Source: Tetrapisispora phaffii CBS 4417
Lineage: Eukaryota > Ascomycota > Saccharomycetes > Saccharomycetales > Saccharomycetaceae
Direction of reading: 5' to 3'
Length of the DNA: 64,000 bases
Assembly (NCBI RefSeq): GCF_000236905.1
Contig: NC_016528.1
Span: 382,001 to 446,000 of the forward strand
Shown here one piece after another: positions 43,059-53,430 of this stretch; positions within the stretch are counted from its first letter, which is position 1; each line of letters begins with the position of its first letter. Under the pieces are notes generated by a model. It was not told the DNA's origin and did no database searches. It saw only the letters and a list, made by a program, of their open reading frames with translations. The position numbers were made by a program, and so were the translations under genes.

Positions 43059-44223
43059 TATATGACTTTGCATAGTGATAATAAGAGTTCATCTGGTATC
43101 ATTAATATGACAAACAATGACATTGCGCACGTTAATTTTTCCAATTTATTGCCAAATGTGACTAATGATGATATTATCGATTCACCACATAAATTAGAAG
43201 TTAATATTTTAAATTTAGCAAAAAATCTGACTACAGAGAATGTCAGATTAAATCAACAGATTTCCATGATAAAATCAGATTTAAATATTGTTAATAAAGT
43301 TTGTAATCAGATTTTAGAGACTCAAAAAGAATTATTGACTAATTACAATAATAACAGAAATAATGGTAATAATAATAACAATCCGAAAAACCTTGACAAT
43401 TTTAATAATAGCTTTTACAATAATCAAAACAAAAATGACAACGGTCTGATTATATTAGATAAGAATAACATAAATCAAAACTTATTAAATAACTTGATAC
43501 AATATATTGAAGAAATGAAACAGCAATCTAATGGGTTCAACAATAATTTGAATGGGAACAATGGCACTATTAATATTGCTTCAAATTATAATAATGGCAA
43601 TAGAATACCACAGAATGTTCAAGAAAATCAAAATATATTTTCTATGGGAAGCAATAATCAAAGGTTAGATTATCAAATGCAACAGGATGGGTTAAGTAGA
43701 GGTTTAAAGAATGTTTTAAGCATAAATGCAGATGTCAACAACAACGAAAAAAACTATAATAGTAATAATAATATGAATATTAACATAAATGGGATCTCAG
43801 AAAAAATGTCACCGCACCCATATTCAGTTTCAACTCAAAGTCGAAGTAATATGTTTTCTCCACCTCCAAGCAATAATTCAAATGATTTGAACTACATCTC
43901 ATTAGTTAATAAAAGAATGAAATTGGCAGATAAGCAAACTCCTTCAAGAACTGCTTTGGATGCATTATTATCTTCCTCCATTAACACACCAAAATATCAA
44001 GAAAAAAATGATGATAAAAGTGAAGCTAATAATTATCAAAGTCGTACAGTGGATAATGGTAATGCTATTGGAGTTGGTCATGGTGGTTATGGTAACAATA
44101 CTGTGATGAATGTTGCTGTAGCAGTTAATAAAACTGACAAAATTGATGATAATGATAATGATAATGATGATGATGACGATGATGATGATGATGATGATGA
44201 TGACGATGATGACGATGATGATG

Positions 44224-44255
<32 letters not shown>

Positions 44256-45086
44256 GATGGTGATGATGATGGCAATGACGATGATGATGAGGATAATGAG
44301 GATAGTGCTATTTCTAATGCAGAGTCAGAGAGTGAATCGATGGAAATTGAACCAATTATCAGGACTTCAAGGAAGGCTCCTATAGGAAACAATCGTAATA
44401 TATTATTAGATGCTACAAATGATAATGCAATTGCGGATGACATTGGGAATAATACTAATAATAGTGAAGAATCCAATAACATTAACTTGGAGATTTCTTC
44501 CGAGATGGTTAAAACAACTTCAAATAAAAGTGATTCAGACAGAGGGAATCGCAGAACTAAACAATCGAGGAAAAAGAATAAGAAAAAATTGGGAAAGGGC
44601 AATACAATAAAGCCTAGCCCAAATGCTGACATTAAATACAAATTATCAAGAGATAACAAGACAATCTGGGACCTTTATACAGAATGGTACATTGGTTTCA
44701 ACGGTAAAGAATCTGTGATTGAGCTTATTAACAAATATGGCTGGAGACGCTGGAAAGTCCATGATGACTCCCATTTTTTTCCCACTAGAAGAATAATTAT
44801 GGATTACATTGAGACTGAGATAGATAGAGGTATGAAATACGGTCGGTTCAAAAATCCCAATCAATCGAGAGAAGATATAAGAAAGATATTAGTTGGTGAT
44901 CTAGAAAAGTTTAGAATCAATAATGGATTGACATTAAATTCATTATCTCTATTCTTTAGAAATTTGTCAAAAGATAAAAAAGAAATATGCATTTTTAAAG
45001 ATTTTAAGACATGGGACGTCAACCAAATGACAGATGATGAAAAAATTAAATACTGTAAGAGAAAACACACAGACATAAAAACTTAA
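41724..45086 (+). CDS. GCR1: Glycolytic gene activator Gcr1 (unspliced-frame model)
   Basis: Gcr1 activates glycolytic and ribosomal protein genes with Gcr2 and Rap1. The continuous frame encodes 1120 residues. The part matching S. cerevisiae Gcr1 begins at NFYSIAQYIFQICFKVKKF (from residue 129). A leucine-zipper-like helix lies near residues 490-540. The DNA-binding GCR1_C domain (about 971-1100) includes WDLYTEWYIGFNGKES, GWRRWKVHDDSHFFPTRRI and ILVGDLEKFRINNGLTLNS. Low-complexity inserts include 29 Asn (417-445) and an Asp run (about 808-860). The first 108 codons lie inside a probable intron, so the spliced form would start at 41051 and resume at 42048, while unspliced RNA could start at 41724. 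YTA6 follows, as in S. cerevisiae. Confidence 0.95.
42972..43058 (+). repeat. (AAT)29 microsatellite coding poly-Asn in GCR1
   Basis: Twenty-nine uninterrupted AAT codons encode Gcr1 residues 417-445. The absence of AAC codons suggests recent slippage. Confidence 0.95.
44145..44303 (+). repeat. (GAT/GAC)n tract coding acidic run in GCR1
   Basis: This is a long GAT-dominated run with occasional GAC, AAT, GGT and GAG codons, giving an Asp-rich acidic stretch of about 50 residues. Confidence 0.93.
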
Positions 45087-45714
45087 TATGAATTTTGATA
45101 AATCTATTTTTCACTATTATTGGGAAGTAAAGTATATAATGGCATAAATGATAGATAGTAATGACCTAACTTATGTAGCAGAACTTAATTGTAACAATAA
45201 CTATGAAAATGTTAATGAAATTAGATGAATGTATAAATATAAATGTGCTGTATCTCAATCTCTTCCAAAAAACCTGTAGTAAGTAGCTTACTGTTCAATT
45301 AATTTCAATATTATTTATCATTAATTTAATTCATTAACTTAGTTATTTTACTTCTCCTGTTCCTGGTATTCCTCGTTTTACCTGGCGTAAGCTTTTGATA
45401 TAAATTTCTTAATAGTTCGTTCCGAAAATGTCAAAGTTGAAATTTAATATCAAATGGAAACCTGCACATCCCTAATCTGCAATAGGTTTATTTATATAAA
45501 AATTCAGGCTTTCACATAACAGTTTATAACAGAACCTTTTTTTAACTAAGTGATGATATTCTCATTGTTAAGGATAATAGTAACTATACTTGGGAATAAA
45601 ATTAATTAGTTGATTACCTTAATTGAACTATCTACTTACTGAGAACTATAAACAATTCGATTAGGTCTATAAGAGATAATTCATAACCGTGTTCAAATAT
45701 AGAGGAGAAGAGAG
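45087..45714. other. Intergenic region GCR1-YTA6
   Basis: This AT-rich spacer contains the GCR1 3' flank and YTA6 promoter. No motif or RNA gene was recognised. Confidence 0.55.
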
Positions 45715-47883
45715 ATGGTGAATAGAACATTAATTAAGAATTCTAAATTCACAATTCCTAACCAATTTACATTAACGCAGGCGTTAGAACTTTTGTATAT
45801 TATTATAGAAAAACAATATGGGAATCTAAAGATAAGGTATGCTAAGATGGAAGAAGGAATTGATGTGTCTGTCGATGATGTAACGAAACTATACAAGGCA
45901 ACAACCTCACTTCTGGATGATTTATATGTAAGTTTATTTGTTATCGAGGACTGTTTCAAGTGCGACAATTTGTTAAACAGAGAAACATGGGCAAATACAG
46001 AAGTTTCTCATATAATAGATGATTTTTTTATTCTAAATGAGGATATAAGGGTCGCAAGATTGAATAGTAAAGCTTTCCTTCTCGAACATAGGAATCGATA
46101 TAATTTTCTACAAAAATTTAATGCGTTGGGTATAAATAAATCGAATTTCAAAAAGGACGACGAAGAAGAAGAATACATCTTTAGGGAAGCTCGGGAGATA
46201 AGGAGATATAGAGAGATTAAGCAAACCAATGAAATAAAAAATGAAAGAGAGAAACAAGTTTTATTGGAAAAAACAATAGAACTAAGGTTAAGGAATGAGT
46301 TACAGAAAGAATTTGAAAAAAAATTAGAAACTGAGAGGAAAAAATTGATTAATAAGTATGCTAGTTTAAGTAAAGCTATGGAACCTATAAAACCAAAATC
46401 AACTGTAAAAAATAGTAAAGGATCAGGGTCTCTTCCTCCTCCTCCTCCTCCTCCGAGTGCTAATATGGATAGAGCTTCTAATGTAAAATTAACTAGACGA
46501 TCTTTAGAGGTTTCCAAAGCTCTTAATGATCAAACAAATAACATCAATTCACAGAGGACTTCTTTCGATATTCACGACATTGGTCGTGCTGCCAATTTGG
46601 CCTGGACTTCAAATTCGGGTGTCGAGAGATCAAATATAAATAAATCTAAAAATACATCACTTCCGAGAAGAACACGATCCAGTGAAGCAATAAAGAGTAA
46701 CTATGAAGCAATCAAGGTAGGAATTCAAGGAAAATCCATAAGCTCACAGAATAAAGTGGCTACTAAAACGAAACAAGAGAATCTAATTTCAGAAACAAGA
46801 AAAATAAGTAAACAAAGTGTAAAACCAAAAACGAAAGGTAATCCAAGTAAGTTAATAAGTGATAACAAGACGAATGGAAACGTTGCTATGACTGGAGGAA
46901 AAGAGGATACAACAAAATCTTTATTAGAAATCAGAATAGCGCAAGTAATGAAATCACTTGTTGGTGTTGATAAAGGAGCCTGCGAATTGATTTTAAATAA
47001 TATACTGGTTCAAAATGATGTGGTTCATTGGGATGATATAGCTGGCTTAAACTCCACAAAAGAAGCATTAAAGGAGGCAGTTGAATATCCATTTTTAAGA
47101 CCTGATTTATTTATGGGTCTTAGAGAACCAATAAGTGGATTATTATTATTTGGTCCACCTGGGACAGGCAAAACTATGGTAGCGAAGGCAGTTGCAACTG
47201 AATCAAATTCAACATTTTTTAGCATAAGTGCATCGTCATTATTATCGAAGTATCTTGGAGAGTCTGAGAAGTTAATAAAAGCTTTGTTTTATTTAGCCAA
47301 GAAATTAGCACCATCGATTATATTTATTGATGAAATAGATTCCCTGCTGACATCAAGGTCTGCGAATGAAAATGAATCTTCCAGACGTATTAAAACAGAA
47401 TTATTAATTAAATGGTCCTCGATATCGAATGCAACGACAAAGGAAGTTGATGATGAAAGTGAAGATAACCGTGTTTTAGTTTTGGGAGCAACAAATTTAC
47501 CTTGGGAGATTGATGAAGCAGCTCGGAGAAGATTTACAAGAAGATTATATATTCCTTTACCTGGGTTAGAGACGAGATTATATCACCTTAAAAAGTTACT
47601 ACAGCATCAGAAACATCATATTACGGATGAACAATTTCTTAAAATTGCGGAGTATCTGGATGGATACTCCGGGTCAGACATAACAGCTTTAGCTAAAGAG
47701 TCTGCAATGGGGCCTATTAGAGAGCTCGAAGGCAATCTATTAGATGTAAATGTTACATCGATTAGAGGAGTTACAGAAGAAGACTTTTTGAATGCTTTGA
47801 ATATTATAAAAAAAAGTGTTTCCAGTAAATCTCTTGATGATTACGAAAGGTGGTCCTCAAGTTTTGGTAGTTCTGGTGACTAA
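45715..47883 (+). CDS. YTA6: AAA ATPase Yta6
   Basis: Yta6 is a meiotic-clade (spastin/katanin/Vps4-like) AAA ATPase of the cell cortex in yeast; its paralogue is Sap1. The 722-residue product has a helical N-part, a charged coiled coil around residues 155-225, a short poly-Pro run near 242-248 and a disordered basic linker. One AAA module follows: DVVHWDDIAGLNSTKEAL near 435-452, Walker A GPPGTGKT at 480-487, Walker B IIFIDEIDSL with Asp539/Glu540, and the arginine-finger region EAARRRFTRRLYIPLP. The C-terminal Vps4-type helix is also present. In S. cerevisiae YTA6 (YPL074W) also follows GCR1. Confidence 0.93.
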   Translation: MVNRTLIKNSKFTIPNQFTLTQALELLYIIIEKQYGNLKIRYAKMEEGIDVSVDDVTKLYKATTSLLDDLYVSLFVIEDCFKCDNLLNRETWANTEVSHIIDDFFILNEDIRVARLNSKAFLLEHRNRYNFLQKFNALGINKSNFKKDDEEEEYIFREAREIRRYREIKQTNEIKNEREKQVLLEKTIELRLRNELQKEFEKKLETERKKLINKYASLSKAMEPIKPKSTVKNSKGSGSLPPPPPPPSANMDRASNVKLTRRSLEVSKALNDQTNNINSQRTSFDIHDIGRAANLAWTSNSGVERSNINKSKNTSLPRRTRSSEAIKSNYEAIKVGIQGKSISSQNKVATKTKQENLISETRKISKQSVKPKTKGNPSKLISDNKTNGNVAMTGGKEDTTKSLLEIRIAQVMKSLVGVDKGACELILNNILVQNDVVHWDDIAGLNSTKEALKEAVEYPFLRPDLFMGLREPISGLLLFGPPGTGKTMVAKAVATESNSTFFSISASSLLSKYLGESEKLIKALFYLAKKLAPSIIFIDEIDSLLTSRSANENESSRRIKTELLIKWSSISNATTKEVDDESEDNRVLVLGATNLPWEIDEAARRRFTRRLYIPLPGLETRLYHLKKLLQHQKHHITDEQFLKIAEYLDGYSGSDITALAKESAMGPIRELEGNLLDVNVTSIRGVTEEDFLNALNIIKKSVSSKSLDDYERWSSSFGSSGD

Positions 47884-48548
47884 ATATCATCAAAAAACCA
47901 TGTTTAAATTTGGTATATTTTTTATTTATAGGACAATAAGTACTTGTGTACGATTATGTAATAGCATGATAATTAAGATATTCCTATTTTATAAGCTTTC
48001 CGGTTTGTAATTATCTTATATATAAAACTCACCTTAATTATTTGAATTATTGCAATTAAATCTTCTTCTACTTTAAATAAAATAAGTTAGCTTTCAAATG
48101 AAACGTTTTTTGATAATAAAATGACCAGCTGTTTTATATTACCACTATACATGAATGAGGTTATACAGTTTCTTAAATATATTTATTTTATTACACAAGT
48201 ATTCTTTTAAGAATGTTGATAACCAAGGGATAGAATTATAATTAATGTACTATCATATATAGAAGTCCAAGGACATCCATTCCATTGAAAGTTTTAGGTT
48301 TTTTAATAATATTCGAGATGTGTGAATTTCGCTTGAAAATTGCCGAAGTTGAAGGAACATCAAAATACTTAAATAAATTCTTGAATTTTTGATGAATTAA
48401 AGCAATGATTGTTAATATTGTTTACAATTTTTTAATGTTAATAAATCCAATTTTTTGTATGTCTCTAAAATAATTTCTTATTAACTTTCTTGAAGAATTG
48501 ACTTAACGATTAATTACAATCATCTAATACTAATTCATCAGGGGAAAA
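47884..48548. other. Intergenic region YTA6-KTR4
   Basis: This AT-rich region contains the YTA6 3' flank and KTR4 promoter. Nothing was recognised. Confidence 0.55.
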
Positions 48549-49961
48549 ATGAGACTTTTCCCACCTTCTAAAAGACTCTCAAGGTATATTATTATACTAC
48601 TGATTATATTGGCTACTGCTTCTATTGGCATCTATCATCATGAGAAGGTCAAAGAACATTTAGCAAACATTCCCTTAGAGTCTTTCCCAGGTTTCCAAAT
48701 TTTTGATGCTAGTTCGGATGCTAATAAGGACTCTGCTATAGAAGAAACGAATCCAGATAGTTGGATGGATACAAAATATGAAAATATATTTAGGAGGCTA
48801 AATACTCCACTAATAGATAATATTACCAATAGCGAAGAAGATAAGGAAAAGCAGATCATATCTATAGGGATAGAAGAGAGCTATATGAAAAAAACTTTAA
48901 AAACTCCAGTTATTGAACCTAAGATAGATAATTTAGTGCGTCCTGGTGATCCATTAGCTGGTAAAGCTAATGCAGCTATTTTATCATTAGTTCGTGAGGA
49001 AGATCTTAAAGAATTAGTACTAGCTATCAATAGATTAGAGGAAAGATTTAATAGTAAGTTCAACTATCCATATGTTTTCTTAAATGATGGGGACTTTAGT
49101 GATAAATTTGTAACTAGAATCAAAGACATCCTACCAAAAGATAGGATTATTGAATTTGGTAAAATTGATCCCGAAGTTTGGAACATGCCTGATAATATTG
49201 ATAGGGATTTATTCAAGGAAGCTATCGAAAAAAATAAAAATGTTCAATTTATGGCAAAGGAATCATATCATAATATGTGTAGATTTTTTTCCAAAAATTT
49301 TTATAAACATCCATTAGTGAAAAAATATAAATATACGTGGAGATTAGAACCATCCACTTCGGTGTTCTGCGATATAGAATATGACGTATTTCAATTCATG
49401 GAAATGAATGATAAATATTATGGGTATACAATCAGCGTCTACGATAGTCCTGAGTCTGTAGCAACTTTGTGGAACCATACAATGGATTTCCTAAAGATGC
49501 ATCCTGATTACATTGATCCTAATGGTGCATTTGAATGGTTGAAAGACAATGGACAAAAGCCAGAAAATTATGAGATTGCCAATGGCTATTCGACATGTCA
49601 TTTCTGGACCAATTTTGAAATTACCAATTTAGAGTTTTTGAGGAGTAAGCCATACGAGCAATTTGTCGAATATTTAGACTCAAAAGATGGGTTTTATTAC
49701 GAAAGATGGGGGGATGCACCAGTTAGAAGTCTGGCATTAGCCCTATTCTTAGATAAGAAGAAGATACATTGGTTCCAAGACATCGGCTACTTACACACTC
49801 CATATACAAACTGCCCAGCTTCTCCAGTTGGCAGTAAGAGATGCCAAGGAAATTGCATTCCAGGAAGAGTATCGGCATGGGAACCGTTATCTATTGAAAA
49901 TTGTCAAGGATTGTGGTTAGAATATTCGATGGATGATAAAACTAATTTATATACACCATGA
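48549..49961 (+). CDS. KTR4: Golgi alpha-1,2-mannosyltransferase Ktr4 (GT15)
   Basis: Ktr4 belongs to the Kre2/Mnt1 family, which transfers mannose from GDP-mannose onto glycoproteins in the Golgi. The 470-residue product is a type II membrane protein: a short basic cytosolic tail, a membrane anchor at about residues 13-30 (YIIILLIILATASIGIY), a stem, then the GT15 domain. Landmarks are YTWRLEPSTSVFCDIEYDVF, the SYHNMCRFFSKNFY region and the active-site segment YSTCHFWTNFEITNLEF with Glu357. The late GDAPVRSLALALFLDK and LHTPYTNCPASPVGSKRC blocks are also present. S. cerevisiae KTR4 (YBR199W) has about 464 residues and is followed by BEM1; here AHP1 lies between. Confidence 0.94.
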   Translation: MRLFPPSKRLSRYIIILLIILATASIGIYHHEKVKEHLANIPLESFPGFQIFDASSDANKDSAIEETNPDSWMDTKYENIFRRLNTPLIDNITNSEEDKEKQIISIGIEESYMKKTLKTPVIEPKIDNLVRPGDPLAGKANAAILSLVREEDLKELVLAINRLEERFNSKFNYPYVFLNDGDFSDKFVTRIKDILPKDRIIEFGKIDPEVWNMPDNIDRDLFKEAIEKNKNVQFMAKESYHNMCRFFSKNFYKHPLVKKYKYTWRLEPSTSVFCDIEYDVFQFMEMNDKYYGYTISVYDSPESVATLWNHTMDFLKMHPDYIDPNGAFEWLKDNGQKPENYEIANGYSTCHFWTNFEITNLEFLRSKPYEQFVEYLDSKDGFYYERWGDAPVRSLALALFLDKKKIHWFQDIGYLHTPYTNCPASPVGSKRCQGNCIPGRVSAWEPLSIENCQGLWLEYSMDDKTNLYTP

Positions 49962-50169
49962 CCATATATCATAAATATAATCATATAAGCACATACAAAT
50001 AAAATATGAACATAGTATTCCAGATCAATATTTTACATTGAATTCTGATATTTATAGTTTTGGCTTGTTGGGTTAGTGTTTGAAAGCCCTTCTAGGATTA
50101 ATGACTGAAGAAAAAGTAGCTCATGGAACTAAATATGAAAATTCAAAAAAAAACAATTTTAGAAAATCC

Positions 50170-50234
50170 CACGTGACATCAAAAATCATATGGTCAATAT
50201 ATCATTGTATACGGATGCAAATTTCCTTCACGTG
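50170..50234. promoter_or_regulatory. Two E-boxes (Cbf1-type) in KTR4-AHP1 region
   Basis: CACGTGAC at 50170 and TCACGTGC at 50228 lie about 60 bases apart. Both contain the full CACGTG core. Confidence 0.4.
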
Positions 50235-50871
50235 CTATAAGGGGGGCGTTAGTCTAGAGAGAAAAGAGAAAAGAGAAAAGACCGTACAAAAGCATATATT
50301 CGTCGTACGTAATGGTATATCAATCTGTGCGTCTGTTTTCTAGACAAAATTAGCAATTAGTCTCACTGAACTCTTTACGATACTACCGGGATTGTCTGCT
50401 TACACCCATTTTCAAGAAGCCAGTGTCCACGCTGCGTTCCTCTCTGTGCTGCTGTAATTGATGATGCGCAGAGAAAAAATGGGCAACCAATATCAGCGAG
50501 AACAGAACGGGCTAGACGTAAGAGAACAAAAACAAGCAATTCGGTATACAATCGCGTAAAAGGCCTATATCAATGAGAGTTAACGAACACACACATACTA
50601 TTAATAATCACGAGTAAATAGAAAGAAGACTCGACCATAACGAACGGAAACGCTACAAACACTAAGGTAATTATGATTTCATTGAACTGAAATCTATCTA
50701 AATGTTAAATTTCTAGAGGTTCAATTGGCTACTAAAGAAATATGGAATTTGATAGATGGCACCGTAAATAGGAAAATAGGAATTGGCATGAGCCTCAAAT
50801 TTACTTCATATTGAATGTGATGGTATCCTTAATCACACACCTTTTTTTTACGTTACATGAGGCAATTAATA

Positions 50872-50878
50872 TTACTAA
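50872..50878 (+). promoter_or_regulatory. Yap1 response element of AHP1
   Basis: TTACTAA is the preferred Yap1 site, about 340 bases before AHP1. AHP1 is a Yap1 target in S. cerevisiae, which makes the match meaningful despite its shortness. Confidence 0.5.
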
Positions 50879-51039
50879 GAAGCCTCATATAATATAGATA
50901 CTGTTTAATGTTTGCAAGCTATTGGTTTCATGCTGATGTTTGTTGGAAATCAAGAGTTCAATGGCTTTTGTCGATGATAGATTACATTGTGAATGTGTAA
51001 TAAGGGCTTTAGTATCAGGATCTTAAATTAAAAAAAAGG

Positions 51040-51047
51040 TATATAAG
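51040..51047 (+). promoter_or_regulatory. TATA box of AHP1
   Basis: TATATAAG lies about 175 bases before the AHP1 start, a normal distance for a stress-inducible yeast promoter. Confidence 0.6.
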
Positions 51048-51219
51048 GGCATGATCATTTGATCTAATTGCCAATTCATAATGTTCTTGTTTAATAGTTT
51101 ATTATCACATATAAAATAAAAACATCACAAAGAAACAATAACAACTCTATAGTTATATTATTCTTTAACCAAAAAAAGACACCCCCCTCCCCGTCAACAA
51201 ATATAATCTAAATTAAAAA

Positions 51220-51744
51220 ATGGCTTCCTTACAAAACAAACCTTTAGAAACCAAAGGCTACAAGTTCCAATACATTTCCATCTTACCATCCGACCAAGAT
51301 CAAGAAGCTTGTAAGTTCCCAGTCAACATCAACTGGGCTCAATTCATCAAAGACAACAAGACTGTTGTCATTACCGGTGCTCCAGCTGCTTTCTCCCCAA
51401 CCTGTTCTGTCTCCCATATTCCAGGTTACATTTCCAAGCAAAAGGAATTATTAGCTAAAGCCGACCAGGTTGTTGTCTTGACGGTTGACAACCCATTCGC
51501 TAACCAAGCTTGGGCCAAGAGCTTAGGTGTCAAAGACACCACCCACTTCAAGTTTGGTAGTGATGCTGGTTGCCAATTCATCAAATCCTTAGGCTTAGAA
51601 TTGGCTGTCGGTGACGATGTCTTCTGGTCCGGTAGATGGGCCTTGGTCGTCAAGAACGGTGTTGTTGTCTATGCTGGTAAGGAAGAAAACCCAGCTACCG
51701 ACGTCACTGTTTCCTCAGTTGACAGTGTTTTAGCCCACTTATAA
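51220..51744 (+). CDS. AHP1: Thiol peroxidase Ahp1 (peroxiredoxin 5 type)
   Basis: Ahp1 is a cytosolic two-Cys peroxiredoxin that reduces alkyl hydroperoxides using thioredoxin and is an acceptor of the Urm1 modifier. The 174-residue protein, against 176 in S. cerevisiae, keeps all three cysteines: Cys31, the peroxidatic Cys62 in AAFSPTCSVSHIPGY, and Cys118 in GSDAGCQFIKSLG. It also has VTVDNPFANQAWAKSLG and the C-terminus VTVSSVDSVLAHL, without a peroxisomal SKL signal. Codon use is highly biased, so expression should be strong. Its place between KTR4 and BEM1 differs from S. cerevisiae, where AHP1 is YLR109W on chromosome XII. Confidence 0.97.
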   Translation: MASLQNKPLETKGYKFQYISILPSDQDQEACKFPVNINWAQFIKDNKTVVITGAPAAFSPTCSVSHIPGYISKQKELLAKADQVVVLTVDNPFANQAWAKSLGVKDTTHFKFGSDAGCQFIKSLGLELAVGDDVFWSGRWALVVKNGVVVYAGKEENPATDVTVSSVDSVLAHL

Positions 51745-52022
51745 ATAGACTGTTTCAGTAACTAGCTAACCAGTTTCTCAATCCAGCACAAGGAAAACAC
51801 TTATGATCACAAGAACAAATAACATCCATGAAACCACTTTTTTAAAATATGTGTAGTTTGTCATTATGTCTAACCAGTAAGTAATTTTTAACATGATAAG
51901 CATTACACTATTACCTTTTTTCGATAACTGGACTTTCTGGACTTGAATAGATTCGTTAGTACAGTCATCTCGGATCTGAGATCTCATCGAATGATAGAGT
52001 AACACATTATTTAAAAGTATAT

Positions 52023-52111
52023 ATGTCCGGAACTGTTTAGTAATGAAAAAAAGAAACCGTCATTGAAGAAGATCGTTTCTTTTTCACGAGCCTCTTAATA
52101 GATCCGGACAT
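52023..52111. repeat. Imperfect inverted repeat downstream of AHP1
   Basis: ATGTCCGGA (52023-52031) pairs perfectly with 52103-52111. An inner pair of A/T-rich arms (52044-52059 and 52074-52086) is complementary apart from bulges. Confidence 0.65.
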
Positions 52112-52809
52112 TAAATAAGGCAGGTGCTATACAAGTTTGTTGCATTAACGTGCATTTGGTATAGCTGCATGTACAATTTGTACACCGCCCAGTATACTCT
52201 TGGCAATGTCGAAATGGACTTTTTACCACCCTAGAAAATGTATGTCGGCGTGTCACAATCTCCTAAAAAGGATTTAAAGAGGTACAAATAGACACTACCA
52301 CTGTCCATTTGTCTGCTCCTTGGATGCTATAGTCAGTGGCGGGGAGAAGAGGAGTGTTCAGATCCAATTGAGATCCGCATTTGTCTCCCGAGAGAAGGAG
52401 AAAGGTGTGTGCGTGCGCGAGAACCCAAGTCTTGGAAAACAATGTACAGACAAATGATTATAACACAATCTGGAATAGAAAAAAATAGCACGGACATTGC
52501 CCAGTGCACTACCGACTTTATTTGCATTTCTTTGTCTTTTTGCAAACAGTAGGTAGAGTGACATCCGCGCATTGTGATAGCGGTTCTCTTTCCAAAAAGA
52601 TACGATGAGTAGATGTCCTGGACAAAGGACACACCAGTTTTGTCCGCGCTAAAACTTTTAAAGTTTAACCCATTGATAGTTTTCCGCATGCCGCCCTGTC
52701 ATTGTCGGACGAAAGAAAAACATTTGATCTCTTATCCGTGTTTCATGACAAAGAGGGTCGTTGTGAATGACATGCGCTTTTTAAGCCAAAGGGTATTTTG
52801 TTTTTCTCT

Positions 52810-52850
52810 CTTTCTGTTTTGGGCCATCAACCATGGCCCAAAACAGAAAG
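52810..52850. repeat. Perfect 18-bp hairpin
   Basis: The arms 52810-52827 and 52833-52850 are exact reverse complements with a five-base loop. The sequence is centred on GGGCCAT/ATGGCCC. Confidence 0.93.
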
Positions 52851-53375
52851 GTAATTGGCTCCACAATGTTTGTCATGGCTTGTGTAACTTGTACTGTGTT
52901 ATGCACATCACGTTATCCGGCCACTTGTCGTTTCTTTTTCAAATCAGCTTTTTGCAATCCTATTATTTTGGACGTTCCGCACCCGGTTTCCTGTGAAACG
53001 ACAAAAAAAAGCAATCCAAAAAGCTCCCCATCGTTGCCGTTGCATGCTCATCGCCCGTTCCCTAACTGTTGCCTAATCGGGTATGGTTGTTTCTGTTTCC
53101 TCACTGCTGCCGTGGGTTTTTGTTCTACGAAACATAAAAGAGCCCAGAAGGCGGTGGAGTAAGGAGGTTGAGGCAAGCTTGGTATGCCGCTGATCTAAAC
53201 TTTGATTTTCTCTTTCTGTTTCTCTCCCAAATAGTACGATCATTCGTTATTCGAAAAGGAAAATCTAACTAATTGCCTCTGTCCATCTCTCAATCGGTAA
53301 TTAGACATTACTGTAGAATTTAGTCTCAAATAACTGGCCTTCTGACACACAATACCCACTGGGCAGAGTATGGTT

Positions 53376-53430
53376 CTCATTATAGAAAGGGCTATGGTAC
53401 TATACACACCATCGCCCTTTCTATAATGAG
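53376..53430. repeat. 17+5-bp hairpin before BEM1
   Basis: The arms 53376-53392 and 53414-53430 are exact reverse complements. After one mismatch the stem continues with ATGGT/ACCAT (53394-53398 with 53408-53412), leaving a nine-base loop. Confidence 0.93.

Larger units (their letters stand above)
49962..51219. other. KTR4-AHP1 intergenic region (AHP1 promoter)
   Basis: This 1.26 kb region has two CACGTG motifs (50170-50175, 50229-50234), a purine-rich GAGAAAA repeat near 50258-50280, a Yap1-type site (50872-50878) and a TATA box (51040-51047). The stretch around 50380-50500 is less AT-rich than its flanks. No gene was recognised. Confidence 0.6.

Noticed and set aside
42880..43092. Minus-strand poly-Tyr frame
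   Set aside because: It is the reverse reading of the AAT repeat in GCR1.
44087..44659. 190-codon minus-strand frame with a long poly-Ser run
   Set aside because: It is the antisense image of the GAT-repeat region of GCR1. The serine run simply mirrors the Asp codons, and the sense strand encodes a conserved protein.
46008..46517. 169-codon minus-strand frame within YTA6
   Set aside because: It is Ser/Leu/Phe-rich with a poly-Gly run opposite the poly-Pro of Yta6, which is typical of an antisense shadow.
52333..52689. 118-codon minus-strand frame between AHP1 and BEM1
   Set aside because: No domain, signal or family resemblance, and it overlaps other random frames.
52613..53162. Overlapping plus-strand frames of 127 and 109 codons
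   Set aside because: Both pass through a perfect hairpin, have odd Cys/Phe-rich composition and resemble nothing known.
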